A stretch of DNA of 47,247 nucleotides from Oscillospiraceae bacterium (GCA_031280965.1 JAITFZ010000002.1:1-47247); one strand, 5' to 3'. Numbered from the stretch's first letter, positions 24,969 to 33,050 are shown. Made by a program: numbers and translations. Notes: a model not told the origin generated them from the letters alone.

Positions 24969-25625
24969 GTTGAATTTACCGTGGCGCAAAAGGTCTTGTT
25001 GGACAAAATGAGCGATTTTATGCTTGAATATAATAAAAAAGTTAATCTGACCGCTATCACGGAACCGGCGCAGATTTGGGAGAAGCATTATACAGACAGT
25101 GCTTTTCCGCTCGAATTGGCAGATGTTCCATGTGGAACATCTGTTATTGACGTTGGAACAGGCGCGGGTTTCCCCGGAGTTATTTGGAAAATATACCGCC
25201 CTGATTTGAACCTGACTTTACTCGACAGTCTGCGGAAGAGGGTATATTATCTGGGGCTTTTGCGGGAGCGGCTCGACTTGGAATACTCGGCTATTCACGC
25301 AAGAAGTGAGGAGTTTGCGCTAAAGCCCGATTACCGCGAAAGTTTCGGCGTTGCGGTTTCCCGCGCTGTTGCAAAGCTGCCTGCGCTTTGTGAGTTTTGC
25401 CTGCCTTTAGTAAAAACAGGCGGACTTATGCTTGCGATGAAAGGCGCGGAAGTTGAAGGCGCCGATGCGGCGTTAAAAATTCTTGGCGGTGAAATCGAGG
25501 AAATCAAAAGCTATAGGCTTCCATCGGGCGCTCAAAGGAACCTTATAATTATAAGAAAAATCAGGAACACACCAAAAGAATTTCCTCGTCAGAGAGTAAA
25601 TATATCTAATACCGAAATCCAATAA
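24966..25625 (+). CDS. rsmG: 16S rRNA (guanine527-N7)-methyltransferase
   Basis: SAM-dependent methyltransferase (GidB) that modifies 16S rRNA. It shows the family opening LDKMSDFMLEYNKKVNLTAI, motif I as SVIDVGTGAGFPGV, and the later AVSRAVAKLPALCEFCLPL and LMLAMKG. ATG 24966 is chosen; starting further upstream would add only repeat-encoded residues (LVKKGLYEN). A mini-ORF from the repeat ATG at 24958 runs 17 codons in another frame across this start. The coding region contains a parS-like site at 25124-25139. It follows mnmG, as in other Firmicutes. Confidence 0.93.
   Translation: MVEFTVAQKVLLDKMSDFMLEYNKKVNLTAITEPAQIWEKHYTDSAFPLELADVPCGTSVIDVGTGAGFPGVIWKIYRPDLNLTLLDSLRKRVYYLGLLRERLDLEYSAIHARSEEFALKPDYRESFGVAVSRAVAKLPALCEFCLPLVKTGGLMLAMKGAEVEGADAALKILGGEIEEIKSYRLPSGAQRNLIIIRKIRNTPKEFPRQRVNISNTEIQ
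25124..25139. promoter_or_regulatory. parS-like centromere site inside rsmG
   Basis: TGTTCCATGTGGAACA differs at one central base from the perfect palindrome TGTTCCACGTGGAACA found at 26815. The symmetry extends to AGATGTTCCA and TGGAACATCT on the two sides. It is a plausible Spo0J-ParB binding site within coding sequence. Confidence 0.7.
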
Positions 25626-25762
25626 ACGAGCTTGTTGCAGATTAAATATAATGAAAGTTTTTATCGCGCATTTCCTTATTTATCGCCTTAATTCACGTTT
25701 GTTTTTCCTCTTTATTGTCAATCTCTCTGCTATTTTGTCAAATAAGAACACATTTACTACTA

Positions 25763-25804
25763 ACGAGCCGATATTTTCCTATGGAAATCCCGGCTCGTTT
25801 TTGT
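25763..25804 (+). terminator. Intrinsic terminator after rsmG
   Basis: ACGAGCCG pairs with CGGCTCGT, with an inner ATTTTCC/GGAAAT stem, followed by TTTTTG. In the gene-less stretch 25626-25940 I see this terminator, a family-B-like palindrome and a family-A repeat, and nothing else. Confidence 0.85.
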
Positions 25805-25813
25805 TATCATATA

Positions 25814-25835
25814 TGTAGGGGGAAATATTCCTCCC
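25814..25835. repeat. Family-B-like palindrome
   Basis: TGTAGGGGGAAATATTCCTCCC: a short hairpin preceded by the same TGTAG edge as the other family-B copies, directly before the family-A repeat of noc. Confidence 0.5.
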
Positions 25836-25860
25836 GGTCACAAAATAGAGGAATAATAAG

Positions 25861-25943
25861 GTTGAAACAAAACATAACCGAAACGGGGAAAACGTCGTTT
25901 TCATTCCCCGTTGGTGAAGAAAGGACTTTATGAAAATAATATG
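25861..25943 (+). repeat. Hairpin-RBS repeat (family A), copy 5, before noc
   Basis: Full copy with the best stem: AACGGGGAAAACG against CGTTTTCATTCCCCGTT, with a three-base bulge. It ends AAGAAAGGACTTTATGAAAATAATATG. The mini-ORF M-K-I-I-W-Q-stop begins at the repeat ATG (25930) and overlaps the noc start at 25941. Confidence 0.95.
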
Positions 25944-26756
25944 GCAATAAAACCACTCTTTCAAAAACACAACCCTGTTGAAAATCCTGTAAACCGCGTT
26001 GTTGAAATCCCGGTTGCCGCAATCTGCCCAAACCCCGCACAACCCCGTATGATTTTCGATGATTACGAGCTTTCGCAACTTGCCGTCAGTATCAGACAGA
26101 ACGGCATGTTGCAACCGATAACGGTTCGGCGGCTTGACGGTGCGGGTTATGAACTTGTTTCGGGCGAGCGCCGTCTTCGCGCCGCCAAGCTTATCAACAT
26201 GGAGCATGTCCCCTGTATAGTTATAAATACCGACAATGAAGGCTCTGCTATTTTTGCCGTACTCGAAAATATCCAGCGCGCCGACCTCAACTACATTGAG
26301 GAAGCCCTCGCTATAAAAAGCCTCATTGACCACTTCGGCATAACGCAGGAGGACTGCGCCGCACGGCTCGGTATAGCGCAATCCACGGTCGCCAATAAGC
26401 TAAGGCTTCTTAGACTTACCGATGAGGAAAAAACTCTTGCTCTGCGCTTCCGCCTTAATGAAAGACAAGCCCGCGCACTCCTGAAGCTTCCTCACGAAAA
26501 GCGCATTTCGGCTATTGAGAAAATAGGCTCACAACAGCTAAACACCATGCAAACCGATAAACTCATCTGCGATATGCTCGGCGAAAAGCCGGTCGAGAGA
26601 AAAAAGCACGTCTGGGCTTTTAAGCAGGTCGGGCTTTATATCAACACCTTCAACAAAACTATCGAGTCAATGAAAAATGCAGGAATCGATTGCGTCGCCA
26701 CCAAAAATCGCACCGACGATTTCATGGAATATATCGTAAAAATCCCCCTCAAATAA
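25941..26756 (+). CDS. noc: ParB-family nucleoid occlusion protein
   Basis: A ParB/Spo0J-fold protein of 271 residues, assigned to Noc by its place between rsmG and soj, as in Bacillus. The CTP-binding ParB N-terminal domain has NPAQPRMIFDDYELSQLAVSI (paraphrase: the NPxQPR box) and the arginine-rich ELVSGERRLRAAK. The DNA-reading helix-turn-helix is near ITQEDCAARLGIAQSTVANKLRL. No Noc-type target palindrome (TTTCCCGGGAAA) was seen in the window, so it might instead share parS. The ATG at 25941 lies 14 nt after the repeat's AAAGG. Confidence 0.85.
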   Translation: MAIKPLFQKHNPVENPVNRVVEIPVAAICPNPAQPRMIFDDYELSQLAVSIRQNGMLQPITVRRLDGAGYELVSGERRLRAAKLINMEHVPCIVINTDNEGSAIFAVLENIQRADLNYIEEALAIKSLIDHFGITQEDCAARLGIAQSTVANKLRLLRLTDEEKTLALRFRLNERQARALLKLPHEKRISAIEKIGSQQLNTMQTDKLICDMLGEKPVERKKHVWAFKQVGLYINTFNKTIESMKNAGIDCVATKNRTDDFMEYIVKIPLK

Positions 26757-26778
26757 ATCTATTGCTTCAGATGGAGCG

Positions 26779-26804
26779 ACCGCCCGAAAGGGCGGTATTT
26801 TTTT
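26779..26804 (+). terminator. Intrinsic terminator after noc
   Basis: ACCGCCC and GGGCGGT enclose a GAAA tetraloop and lead into a T-rich run (TATTTTTTTC). Confidence 0.92.
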
Positions 26805-26814
26805 CTATATATTG

Positions 26815-26830
26815 TGTTCCACGTGGAACA
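26815..26830. promoter_or_regulatory. parS site 1
   Basis: TGTTCCACGTGGAACA is a perfect 16-bp palindrome. It differs from the Bacillus parS TGTTTCACGTGAAACA only at two symmetric positions. It sits directly upstream of soj-spo0J, the usual place for parS. Confidence 0.92.
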
Positions 26831-26854
26831 TCGTACAAGGCTATCAATATATTG

Positions 26855-26870
26855 TGTTCTACGTGGAACA
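26855..26870. promoter_or_regulatory. parS site 2
   Basis: TGTTCTACGTGGAACA, one base from site 1 and exactly 40 bp downstream, with shared flanks (ATATATTGTGTTC before both). It looks like a local duplication that places two ParB sites on nearly the same helix face. Confidence 0.9.
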
Positions 26871-26964
26871 TATGCGCATTTGCTATGTGGCGCATTTACC
26901 GAACAAGCGTTTTTGATTTTCATGTTTTTCGTCAACTTTTACACTTTCATTTTTCCCTTTTCTG

Positions 26965-26973
26965 TGTTATAAT
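26965..26973 (+). promoter_or_regulatory. Extended -10 promoter of soj
   Basis: TGTTATAAT is an extended -10 (TGnTATAAT) without a good -35, 40 nt before the soj ATG. The same extended -10 occurs before both lipoprotein start copies near 46170 and 46445. Confidence 0.6.
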
Positions 26974-27012
26974 TTCATTATAAAGCAAAAAATGTAAGGA
27001 TTCTTTATAATT

Positions 27013-27792
27013 ATGGGAACAATAACAGCAATTGTAAATCAAAAAGGCGGCGTAGCTAAGACTACCACCGCAATTAATCTCTCTGCTTCTCTCGGCAAGC
27101 TCGGTAAAAAAGTTCTGCTTGTTGACCTTGACGCGCAGGGAAATGCTACCACGGGCTTTGGGGTTGCAAAACGCGAACTTGAGTATACGACTTATGAGGT
27201 TTTGATGGGGGAAGTCCGCCCTCTTGAAGCTGTTATAACCACAGCTTTCAAGAATGTTGATATAATCCCCGCAACCCAGCTCCTTGCCGAAGCCGAGGTG
27301 CGGCTTTTACAGTTCGAGAGCAAGACGCTTCAGTTGCGTAAAGCGCTTATGCAAATTAAAGACAGTTATGATTTTATTATTATCGACTGCCTGCCGTCGC
27401 TCGGCGTACTTGCGCTCAACGGCATTTCTGCCTGTGACAGCTTAATTATCCCTATGCAGTGCGAACCGTACAGCCTTGAGGGCGTGGCGGAACTGCTCGC
27501 CACCGTTAAGCGCGTAAAAAATTCAACTAACCGTTATGTAAAAGTTCTCGGCATAGTTTTCACCATGCTTGACAAGCGGCTCATGGTCAGCCGTGACGTC
27601 ATGAATAATATCAGAAATAAATTCCCGGAGGAATTGATTTTCAACACCGAAATTCCGCGCACTGTCCGAATTGCGGAAGCCCCGAGTCACGGTGAACCTA
27701 TCATTTACTACGACAGTTCATCAAAAGGCGCGACGGCTTATAACAAGCTTGCCAAAGAGTTTTTAACGAAAATACAACAAAACAGCATTTAA
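27013..27792 (+). CDS. soj: Chromosome-partitioning ATPase ParA/Soj
   Basis: A 259-residue Walker-type ATPase that binds DNA as an ATP dimer and works with Spo0J in origin segregation; in Bacillus it also regulates DnaA. The deviant Walker A box is KGGVAKTT, Walker A' is DLDAQGNATTGFG and Walker B is DFIIIDCLPSLG. AAGGA lies 12 nt before the ATG, a long spacing. It is followed after 130 nt by spo0J. A family-B palindrome lies in that gap, and parS sites lie just upstream. Confidence 0.96.
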   Translation: MGTITAIVNQKGGVAKTTTAINLSASLGKLGKKVLLVDLDAQGNATTGFGVAKRELEYTTYEVLMGEVRPLEAVITTAFKNVDIIPATQLLAEAEVRLLQFESKTLQLRKALMQIKDSYDFIIIDCLPSLGVLALNGISACDSLIIPMQCEPYSLEGVAELLATVKRVKNSTNRYVKVLGIVFTMLDKRLMVSRDVMNNIRNKFPEELIFNTEIPRTVRIAEAPSHGEPIIYYDSSSKGATAYNKLAKEFLTKIQQNSI

Positions 27793-27836
27793 TAGGTAGT
27801 TGCTAAATTCATTTTCTTTTTTTATTGCCACAATTT

Positions 27837-27862
27837 GTAGGGCGTGACACCCTCGGCACGCC
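27837..27862. repeat. Family-B palindrome between soj and spo0J
   Basis: TGTAG followed by GGCGTG/CACGCC and then GTTATTTTCG. It is the inverted relative of the copy at 13376-13402, sharing both the stem layout and the flanks. Confidence 0.65.
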
Positions 27863-27922
27863 GTTATTTTCGTATTTCGCAATTGTTTAATTAAAATATA
27901 AAACGAAAGGTTCTTTAATATT

Positions 27923-28789
27923 ATGGCTAAAAAATCCGGTCTTGGTAATGTTTTGGACAGCATTTTTGATGATAACTTCTTTTCCGGCGATGATGCCGCA
28001 GGGAAAAACATAACCACACTCAAAATAGGCGAGGTTGAACCTAACAGAAGCCAGCCGCGTAAGCATTTCGATAATGAAAAACTTACTTCTCTTGCCGATT
28101 CCATAACTGTTCACGGTATAATTCAGCCCATCACCGTGCGCCCTTATGAAGGTTCATATCAAATCGTTGCCGGTGAGCGGCGCTGGCGCGCTGCCCGAAT
28201 GGCAGGACTTACCGAAGTTCCCGTGCTTATTGTAGAGCTTGACGATTCCGAAACTATGCAAATCGCTCTTATTGAGAACCTTCAGCGCGAGGACTTAAAC
28301 CCGCTTGAAGAAGCGGGCGGCTACAGCGAACTTATAGAAAAATTCAATATGAAGCAGGAAGACGTCGCAAAGAAAGTTGGCAAAGCCCGTTCTTCAATTA
28401 CCAACTCGCTTCGCCTGCTCACTCTCCCTGATTCAATCAAGGAACTTGTAAAAAATAATGAACTTTCTAAAGGGCATTGTAAGGTTTTACTCGGTTTAAG
28501 CGACACGCTTCAAATGATTCAGTTAGCCGATAAAACCGTAAACAGCGGGCTTTCGGTTCACGCACTCGAAAAACTTATAAAATCGCAAACAACACAAAGC
28601 AAACAGGAGCCTTCATACAAGAAAAAGCCGCTCTACGCCGAAGCCGAGGTCGCCCTTAAAAATTCTATCGGCAAGACTGTCCGTATTAACGAAGGTAAAA
28701 ACAATAAAGTTACAATCGAAATCGATGTCTACTCCGAAGATGAGGTTATGGATATTGTAAACCGCCTCTCTGACAGGTTTTATATGTAG
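27923..28789 (+). CDS. spo0J: Chromosome-partitioning protein ParB/Spo0J
   Basis: parS-binding CTPase clamp of 288 residues. The N-terminus MAKKSGLGNVLDSIFDD is a ParA-stimulating type. It is followed by the RSQPRKHFDNEKLTSLADSI box, the arginine-rich VAGERRWRAARMAG and the ALIENLQREDLNPLEEA segment. The helix-turn-helix is near MKQEDVAKKVGKARSSITN, and the C-terminal dimerisation part ends at the stop. It is the second ParB paralogue here, the first being noc. AAAGG lies 13 nt before the ATG. serS follows after 29 nt and may share the transcript. Confidence 0.96.
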   Translation: MAKKSGLGNVLDSIFDDNFFSGDDAAGKNITTLKIGEVEPNRSQPRKHFDNEKLTSLADSITVHGIIQPITVRPYEGSYQIVAGERRWRAARMAGLTEVPVLIVELDDSETMQIALIENLQREDLNPLEEAGGYSELIEKFNMKQEDVAKKVGKARSSITNSLRLLTLPDSIKELVKNNELSKGHCKVLLGLSDTLQMIQLADKTVNSGLSVHALEKLIKSQTTQSKQEPSYKKKPLYAEAEVALKNSIGKTVRINEGKNNKVTIEIDVYSEDEVMDIVNRLSDRFYM

Positions 28790-28818
28790 TAGTAATCCGT
28801 GCAAAGAAAGGAAAATTT

Positions 28819-30114
28819 ATGCTTGACATAAAGTTTTTAAGAGAAAATCAATCTCTTGTTGAAAATAATATAAAAAAGAAATTTCAGGATGATAAGCTTC
28901 CTCTTGTCAGGGAAGTTGTTGATTTAGATATAGCTTACAGAGGTATGCTTGAAGAACTCGAAATTATGCGTGCAAGTGTCAATAAAACATCTAAAGAAAT
29001 CGGCGCTTTAATGTTTCAGGGGAAAAAAGATGAAGCCGAGCTTGCAAAAACTCAGGTTTCAAACCTTAAAAAAGCTATTCCCGAAGCAGAAAAGAAAGTC
29101 GATGAATTAAAGGTAAAAATCCGCGAAATTATGCTCAAAATCCCGCAAATAATCGCTGATGACGTCCCTGTCGGAAAAGACGACGGCGAAAATGTTGAAG
29201 TCGCCCGTTTCGGAAACTGCGTTAAGAAAGATTTCGATATTCCCTATCACGTTGAACTTATGGAACGCTTCAACGGGTTAGACATTGACAGCGCGAGAAA
29301 AACCAGCGGCGCAGGTTTCTACTACCTTAAAGGCGATGTTGCGCGGATTCACTCGGCTATTCTCAGTTATGCGCGTGATTTTATGATTGACAAAGGCTTT
29401 GAGTATTACGTGCCTCCGATTATGATTAGAAGCCATGTTGTTTCGGGCGTTATGAGCTTCGCCGAAATGGACGGCATGATGTACAAAATCGAGGGTGAAG
29501 ACCTTTTTCTTATAGGCACTTCTGAACACAGCATGGTCGGAAAGTTCGCCGATGAAATCATCTCCGAGGAAGATTTACCTCACGCTCTTACGAGTTATTC
29601 GCCCTGCTTCCGCAAGGAAGTAGGCGCTCATGGTATAGAAGAACGCGGCGTTTACAGGATTCATCAGTTTGAAAAGCAGGAAATGATTATAATTTGCAAG
29701 CCGGAAGACAGCCCCGAATGGTTTGGCAGGCTTTGGAAAAATACTGTTAACTTCTTCCTTTCGCTTGATGTTCCTGTACGCGCTTTAGAATGCTGTTCCG
29801 GTGACTTAGCTGATTTAAAGGTAAAAAGTATTGATGTTGAAGCATGGTCTCCCCGCCTTGAAAAGTTTTTTGAGGTCGGTTCCTGCTCTTCTCTTGGTGA
29901 CGCACAGGCTCGCCGCCTTGGAATCCGCGTCCGTCCTTCTGACAACAACGCGCAAAAATATTTCGCGCATACCCTCAATAACACCGTTATTGCCCCTCCC
30001 CGCGCTTTGATTTACTTCTTCGAGAATAATCTTAATGACGACGGAAGCGTCAGTATTCCCGAGCCGCTTCGCCCGTATCTCGGCGGAAAAGATAAAATTT
30101 TACCAAAAAGCTAA
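28819..30114 (+). CDS. serS: Seryl-tRNA synthetase
   Basis: Class II aminoacyl-tRNA synthetase charging tRNA-Ser and tRNA-Sec. The N-terminal coiled-coil arm (about residues 30-100, rich in Glu and Lys) binds the long variable arm. The catalytic core has LIGTSEHSMVG (TxE loop), motif 2 as CFRKEVGAHGIEERGVYRIHQFEK (paraphrased) and motif 3 near NNTVIAPPRALIYFFEN. 431 residues, standard. serS also follows spo0J or lies near the origin in other Clostridia. No T-box leader is visible. Confidence 0.96.
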   Translation: MLDIKFLRENQSLVENNIKKKFQDDKLPLVREVVDLDIAYRGMLEELEIMRASVNKTSKEIGALMFQGKKDEAELAKTQVSNLKKAIPEAEKKVDELKVKIREIMLKIPQIIADDVPVGKDDGENVEVARFGNCVKKDFDIPYHVELMERFNGLDIDSARKTSGAGFYYLKGDVARIHSAILSYARDFMIDKGFEYYVPPIMIRSHVVSGVMSFAEMDGMMYKIEGEDLFLIGTSEHSMVGKFADEIISEEDLPHALTSYSPCFRKEVGAHGIEERGVYRIHQFEKQEMIIICKPEDSPEWFGRLWKNTVNFFLSLDVPVRALECCSGDLADLKVKSIDVEAWSPRLEKFFEVGSCSSLGDAQARRLGIRVRPSDNNAQKYFAHTLNNTVIAPPRALIYFFENNLNDDGSVSIPEPLRPYLGGKDKILPKS

Positions 30115-30121
30115 TACCTAT

Positions 30122-30198
30122 CCGATATTTATAGCTTTTTTATATCGGGGAAACCACAAAACCAAAACGCACACCGTTTAATTCGGCGTGCGTTTTTT
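30122..30198 (+). terminator. Convergent terminators between serS and dnaN
   Basis: A first hairpin pairs CCGATAT with ATATCGG (30122-30148). A second, strong one pairs AACGCACACCG with CGGCGTGCGTT (30166-30194) and is followed by TTTTTT. The genes converge here. Confidence 0.88.
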
Positions 30199-30233
30199 AT
30201 TTTCACAGTCATTTAAATGTACAATTTTACTTT

Positions 30234-30304
30234 CATAAAATGCTTTCTTCACCGGAGAGGAATGAAAACGACATTTCCCCGTTTCAGTTGTATTTTATTT
30301 CAGT
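30234..30304 (-). repeat. Hairpin-RBS repeat (family A), copy 6, overlapping the dnaN stop
   Basis: Minus-strand copy. Its left edge (GACTGAAATAAAATACAACTG) encodes the last dnaN codons and stop. Arms AACGGGGAAAT and TTTTCATTCCTC follow, then GGTGAAGAAAGCATTTTATG. No gene follows its ATG on the minus strand, so this copy is an orphan with a changed ribosome site. Confidence 0.88.
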
Positions 30305-31434
30305 CTCACCGGCACCACCACAAACAACACATCATTATCACCTTCGGCTGACGGCACTATTTTTATAGGCGCAAGTTCTGTCAAAAACTCTAATTTTACT
30401 TCATCACAGTTTGAATTTCTGAGTGCGTCAATCATAAAGCGCGGATTAAATGCAATACAGAAGCTTTTCTTTTCTTCCGAATTCATATTTTCTCTTATAT
30501 TTCCTCTTATTATCCCTATTTCTTCATCGAATTCACCAACACCTGTCTTACACGACAAATAAATACATCTGTCCTCATCATTTATTTCACACATAACAGG
30601 ACTTTTGAAACGCTCATTAATAAATAACAGAGAGCGTTCTAATGAATCTATAAATTCACGTGTATTTACTATTAATTCCCTGTTTGACTGCGACTCGACA
30701 AGCTTTTTATATTCTACAAATTTTCCGTCTAAAAGGCGTGAAAATATTGCGTATTTTTCTTTTGAAAAACAGATTTGATTTCTGTCTACTACTATGTCAA
30801 CATCACCGTCCTCGTCACTTAGATTCCTCGTCAGTTCAACCACAGTTTTTTCCGATACAATGAAACCCATATCATTAAATTCAAGAGGTTCTTTCCTTAG
30901 CGCGAGCCGTACAGCATCACTTGCCACTATGTAAAGCATATTATTTTCAATATCAAACCTTGCGCCCATAAGCGCCGGATTTATGTCTTTACGTGCAATT
31001 GCGTGGTCTATTTGAGACAGCATATTTTTCAGCGTCTTTTCTTTCATCGTAAAGCTTACATTTTTATTAAGTTCAATAATATTCGGAAAATTTTCACCCT
31101 TAGTCCCCTGTATGTTAAGCTTAATTTTTCCTAAAGAAACGCTGACTTTTTCACTTTCCTTTACTTCAACCAAAATTTTTGAATTATCCGGCATCTTTCT
31201 TATCATATCGGAAAAAAGCCGAGATTCTACAATTATCTCGCCATCTGTTTCGCCCTCTACATTTATATTGACCCTTATCCCTGTTTCAAGGTCGTAGCCC
31301 GTAACTGTAAGATTATTGCCTTTCAGGTTAAGCAGGACCCCGTCAAGCGCGCTAAATGCCGTCTTTACTGCACATGCTTTAGATGCGCTTATTACTGCTT
31401 CTGCAAGTGTACTTTTGTCAGCGTAAAATTTCAT
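30295..31434 (-). CDS. dnaN: DNA polymerase III sliding clamp (beta subunit)
   Basis: Ring-shaped processivity clamp for DNA polymerase III, 379 residues in three repeated domains. It begins MKFYADKSTLAEAVISASKA and has the typical VTGYDLETGIR and SRLLDGKFVEY segments. The C-terminal VVPVRLK is close to the usual ...MPVRL end. It is transcribed leftward after dnaA with a 257-nt gap. The stop and final codons lie within the edge of family-A repeat copy 6. recF does not follow. Confidence 0.96.
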   Translation of the reverse strand: MKFYADKSTLAEAVISASKACAVKTAFSALDGVLLNLKGNNLTVTGYDLETGIRVNINVEGETDGEIIVESRLFSDMIRKMPDNSKILVEVKESEKVSVSLGKIKLNIQGTKGENFPNIIELNKNVSFTMKEKTLKNMLSQIDHAIARKDINPALMGARFDIENNMLYIVASDAVRLALRKEPLEFNDMGFIVSEKTVVELTRNLSDEDGDVDIVVDRNQICFSKEKYAIFSRLLDGKFVEYKKLVESQSNRELIVNTREFIDSLERSLLFINERFKSPVMCEINDEDRCIYLSCKTGVGEFDEEIGIIRGNIRENMNSEEKKSFCIAFNPRFMIDALRNSNCDEVKLEFLTELAPIKIVPSAEGDNDVLFVVVPVRLK

Positions 31435-31691
31435 TTTTATTTCCTTTCTTTGATGTACTTAGATTTAAAAGTATTTTCCTTATTATATTTAAAATAATAA
31501 ATATAATAATATATAGTTTATATTAGTAGTCTTAGTAGTTCTCAAAAGTTGAAAACAGGTAAAAATGCAGACAGGCATTTATTATTTATTCAACAGTTCT
31601 AAGTTTAAAAAATAGTTGAAATGTTTAATAAAACTAAGATTAAACTTTTAAGTAACTTCTTAACAGTTGAAAACTAAAAATATGTTTAAAA
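31435..31691. other. AT-rich dnaA-dnaN intergenic region with repeated AGTTGAAA motifs
   Basis: The 257-nt gap is very AT-rich and holds AGTTGAAAA at 31547 and 31665, AGTTGAAAT at 31614 and a related TTCAACA at 31589 on the other strand. AAAACTAAG occurs twice (31628 region and 31687 region). No exact DnaA box TTATCCACA is present. Read in reverse, TTTTCAACT resembles a diverged DnaA box. It is a candidate origin or DnaA-regulated promoter; evidence is moderate to weak. Confidence 0.4.
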
Positions 31692-33050
31692 CTAAGTTAT
31701 GCTTCCCATATTTTTTATAATGTCTTCAATAGATGCCCTGTAAGAATTATCTTTCTTAATTACTTTTTTAACTTTGTTTATAGCATAAACTATTGTCGAA
31801 TGGTCGCGACCGCCAAACTCCTGTCCTATTGCAGAATAGCTTAGTCCGGTTATCTTATGAATTACGTAAATAGCTACCTGCCGCGCCGTTGAAATCTGCG
31901 CAGAGCGGCTTTGTGAGCGAATTTCATCATTAGTAACATTATAAATACCCGCAACTTCGTTAATAATCTTTTCAACAGTAACGGGAACCGGTTGCTGGTC
32001 AGTAAGAACATCGCGGATTACATTCTGCGCCATAATAATGGTAGGCGGGAATTCGGTAACAAGCTTCAATGCGTTCATTTTAAGAATCGCACCCTCAAGC
32101 TGACGAATATTATTTTTAAGTTTGTCTGCCATATATTCCATGACATTCGACGGAATTTCAAGATTTAAAAGTTCTGCTTTGCGTTTGATTATGGCAAGGC
32201 GGGTTTCAAACTCAGGAATAGAAATATCCGCCAAAAGTCCCCACTCAAAACGTGTGCGAAGGCGGCTTTCTATATTTACTATTTCTTTAGGCGGTCTGTC
32301 CGATGTAAATATAACCTGTCTGTGCTTGCTGTGAAGCTCGTTAAAAGTATGAAACAGCTCGGTTTGCGATTCTTTCTTACCTGCAAAGAACTGCACATCG
32401 TCAACCAAAAGCACATCGACCGAGCGGTATTTTCTTCTGAAAGCGTCGGCTGTATAATATTTTACCGAATCTACGTATTCGTTTACAAAGGTTTCAGCGT
32501 GAACAAAGATTATATTAAGTTCCGGGCGATTTTTTGAAAGTTCCTGACTTACTGCTGAAAGCAGGTGAGTCTTGCCGAGGCCGGGTTCGCTGTATATGTA
32601 AAGCGGATTGTAAACCGCATCGCCGCCCTGCGCCGCTGCCTTACACGCGGAATAAGCAAGCTTGTTGCTTTCGCCTACAATAAAAGTGTCAAAAGTATGC
32701 TGATATATACTTCCCGTAACCGCTTCCTCAAGCTTGTTGACCATAATTTCATCGTCCTGAAGTTCGGTAATCGGCCCGTCAAGTTTAATTTTCTGTTCGG
32801 GGGTTATATCGTCCTCGGACAAAAACTCCACTTCAACAGGAAAACCTAAAACATCCCTGAAATGTTTCTCAAATAAAATAGTGTAATTCTCCGCGACAAT
32901 CTGCCGCCCGTACGGCGACTTGACGTAAAGAATAACCTTGTTATTATTCATTTTAAGCGGCTGAATAGGGTCAATCCACAGCTTCATTGCTGTTTCGGTT
33001 AAGTCAAGCTTTTGCTTGACTGTTTCGTAAAGGTCTGCGAAAGAATTCAT
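31692..33050 (-). CDS. dnaA: Chromosomal replication initiator DnaA
   Basis: AAA+ initiator of chromosome replication, 452 residues. Domain III has Walker A in YSEPGLGKTHLL and Walker B in VDVLLVDDVQFFAGK. Domain IV (C-terminal) carries the signature FGGRDHSTIVYAINKV, with Ser where Thr is usual and Tyr where His is common. The ATG at 33050 overlaps the stop of the upstream NYN/PIN-like gene (AAATGA). dnaA is thus the third gene behind yajC and has no room for its own ordinary leader. It faces gyrBA and soj-spo0J, contrary to the usual layout. Confidence 0.97.
   Translation of the reverse strand: MNSFADLYETVKQKLDLTETAMKLWIDPIQPLKMNNNKVILYVKSPYGRQIVAENYTILFEKHFRDVLGFPVEVEFLSEDDITPEQKIKLDGPITELQDDEIMVNKLEEAVTGSIYQHTFDTFIVGESNKLAYSACKAAAQGGDAVYNPLYIYSEPGLGKTHLLSAVSQELSKNRPELNIIFVHAETFVNEYVDSVKYYTADAFRRKYRSVDVLLVDDVQFFAGKKESQTELFHTFNELHSKHRQVIFTSDRPPKEIVNIESRLRTRFEWGLLADISIPEFETRLAIIKRKAELLNLEIPSNVMEYMADKLKNNIRQLEGAILKMNALKLVTEFPPTIIMAQNVIRDVLTDQQPVPVTVEKIINEVAGIYNVTNDEIRSQSRSAQISTARQVAIYVIHKITGLSYSAIGQEFGGRDHSTIVYAINKVKKVIKKDNSYRASIEDIIKNMGSIT

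Noticed and set aside
25941-26756. A Noc-specific binding site (TTTCCCGGGAAA) in the window to support the Noc name
   Set aside because: None was found; the name rests on gene order and the ParB fold only.
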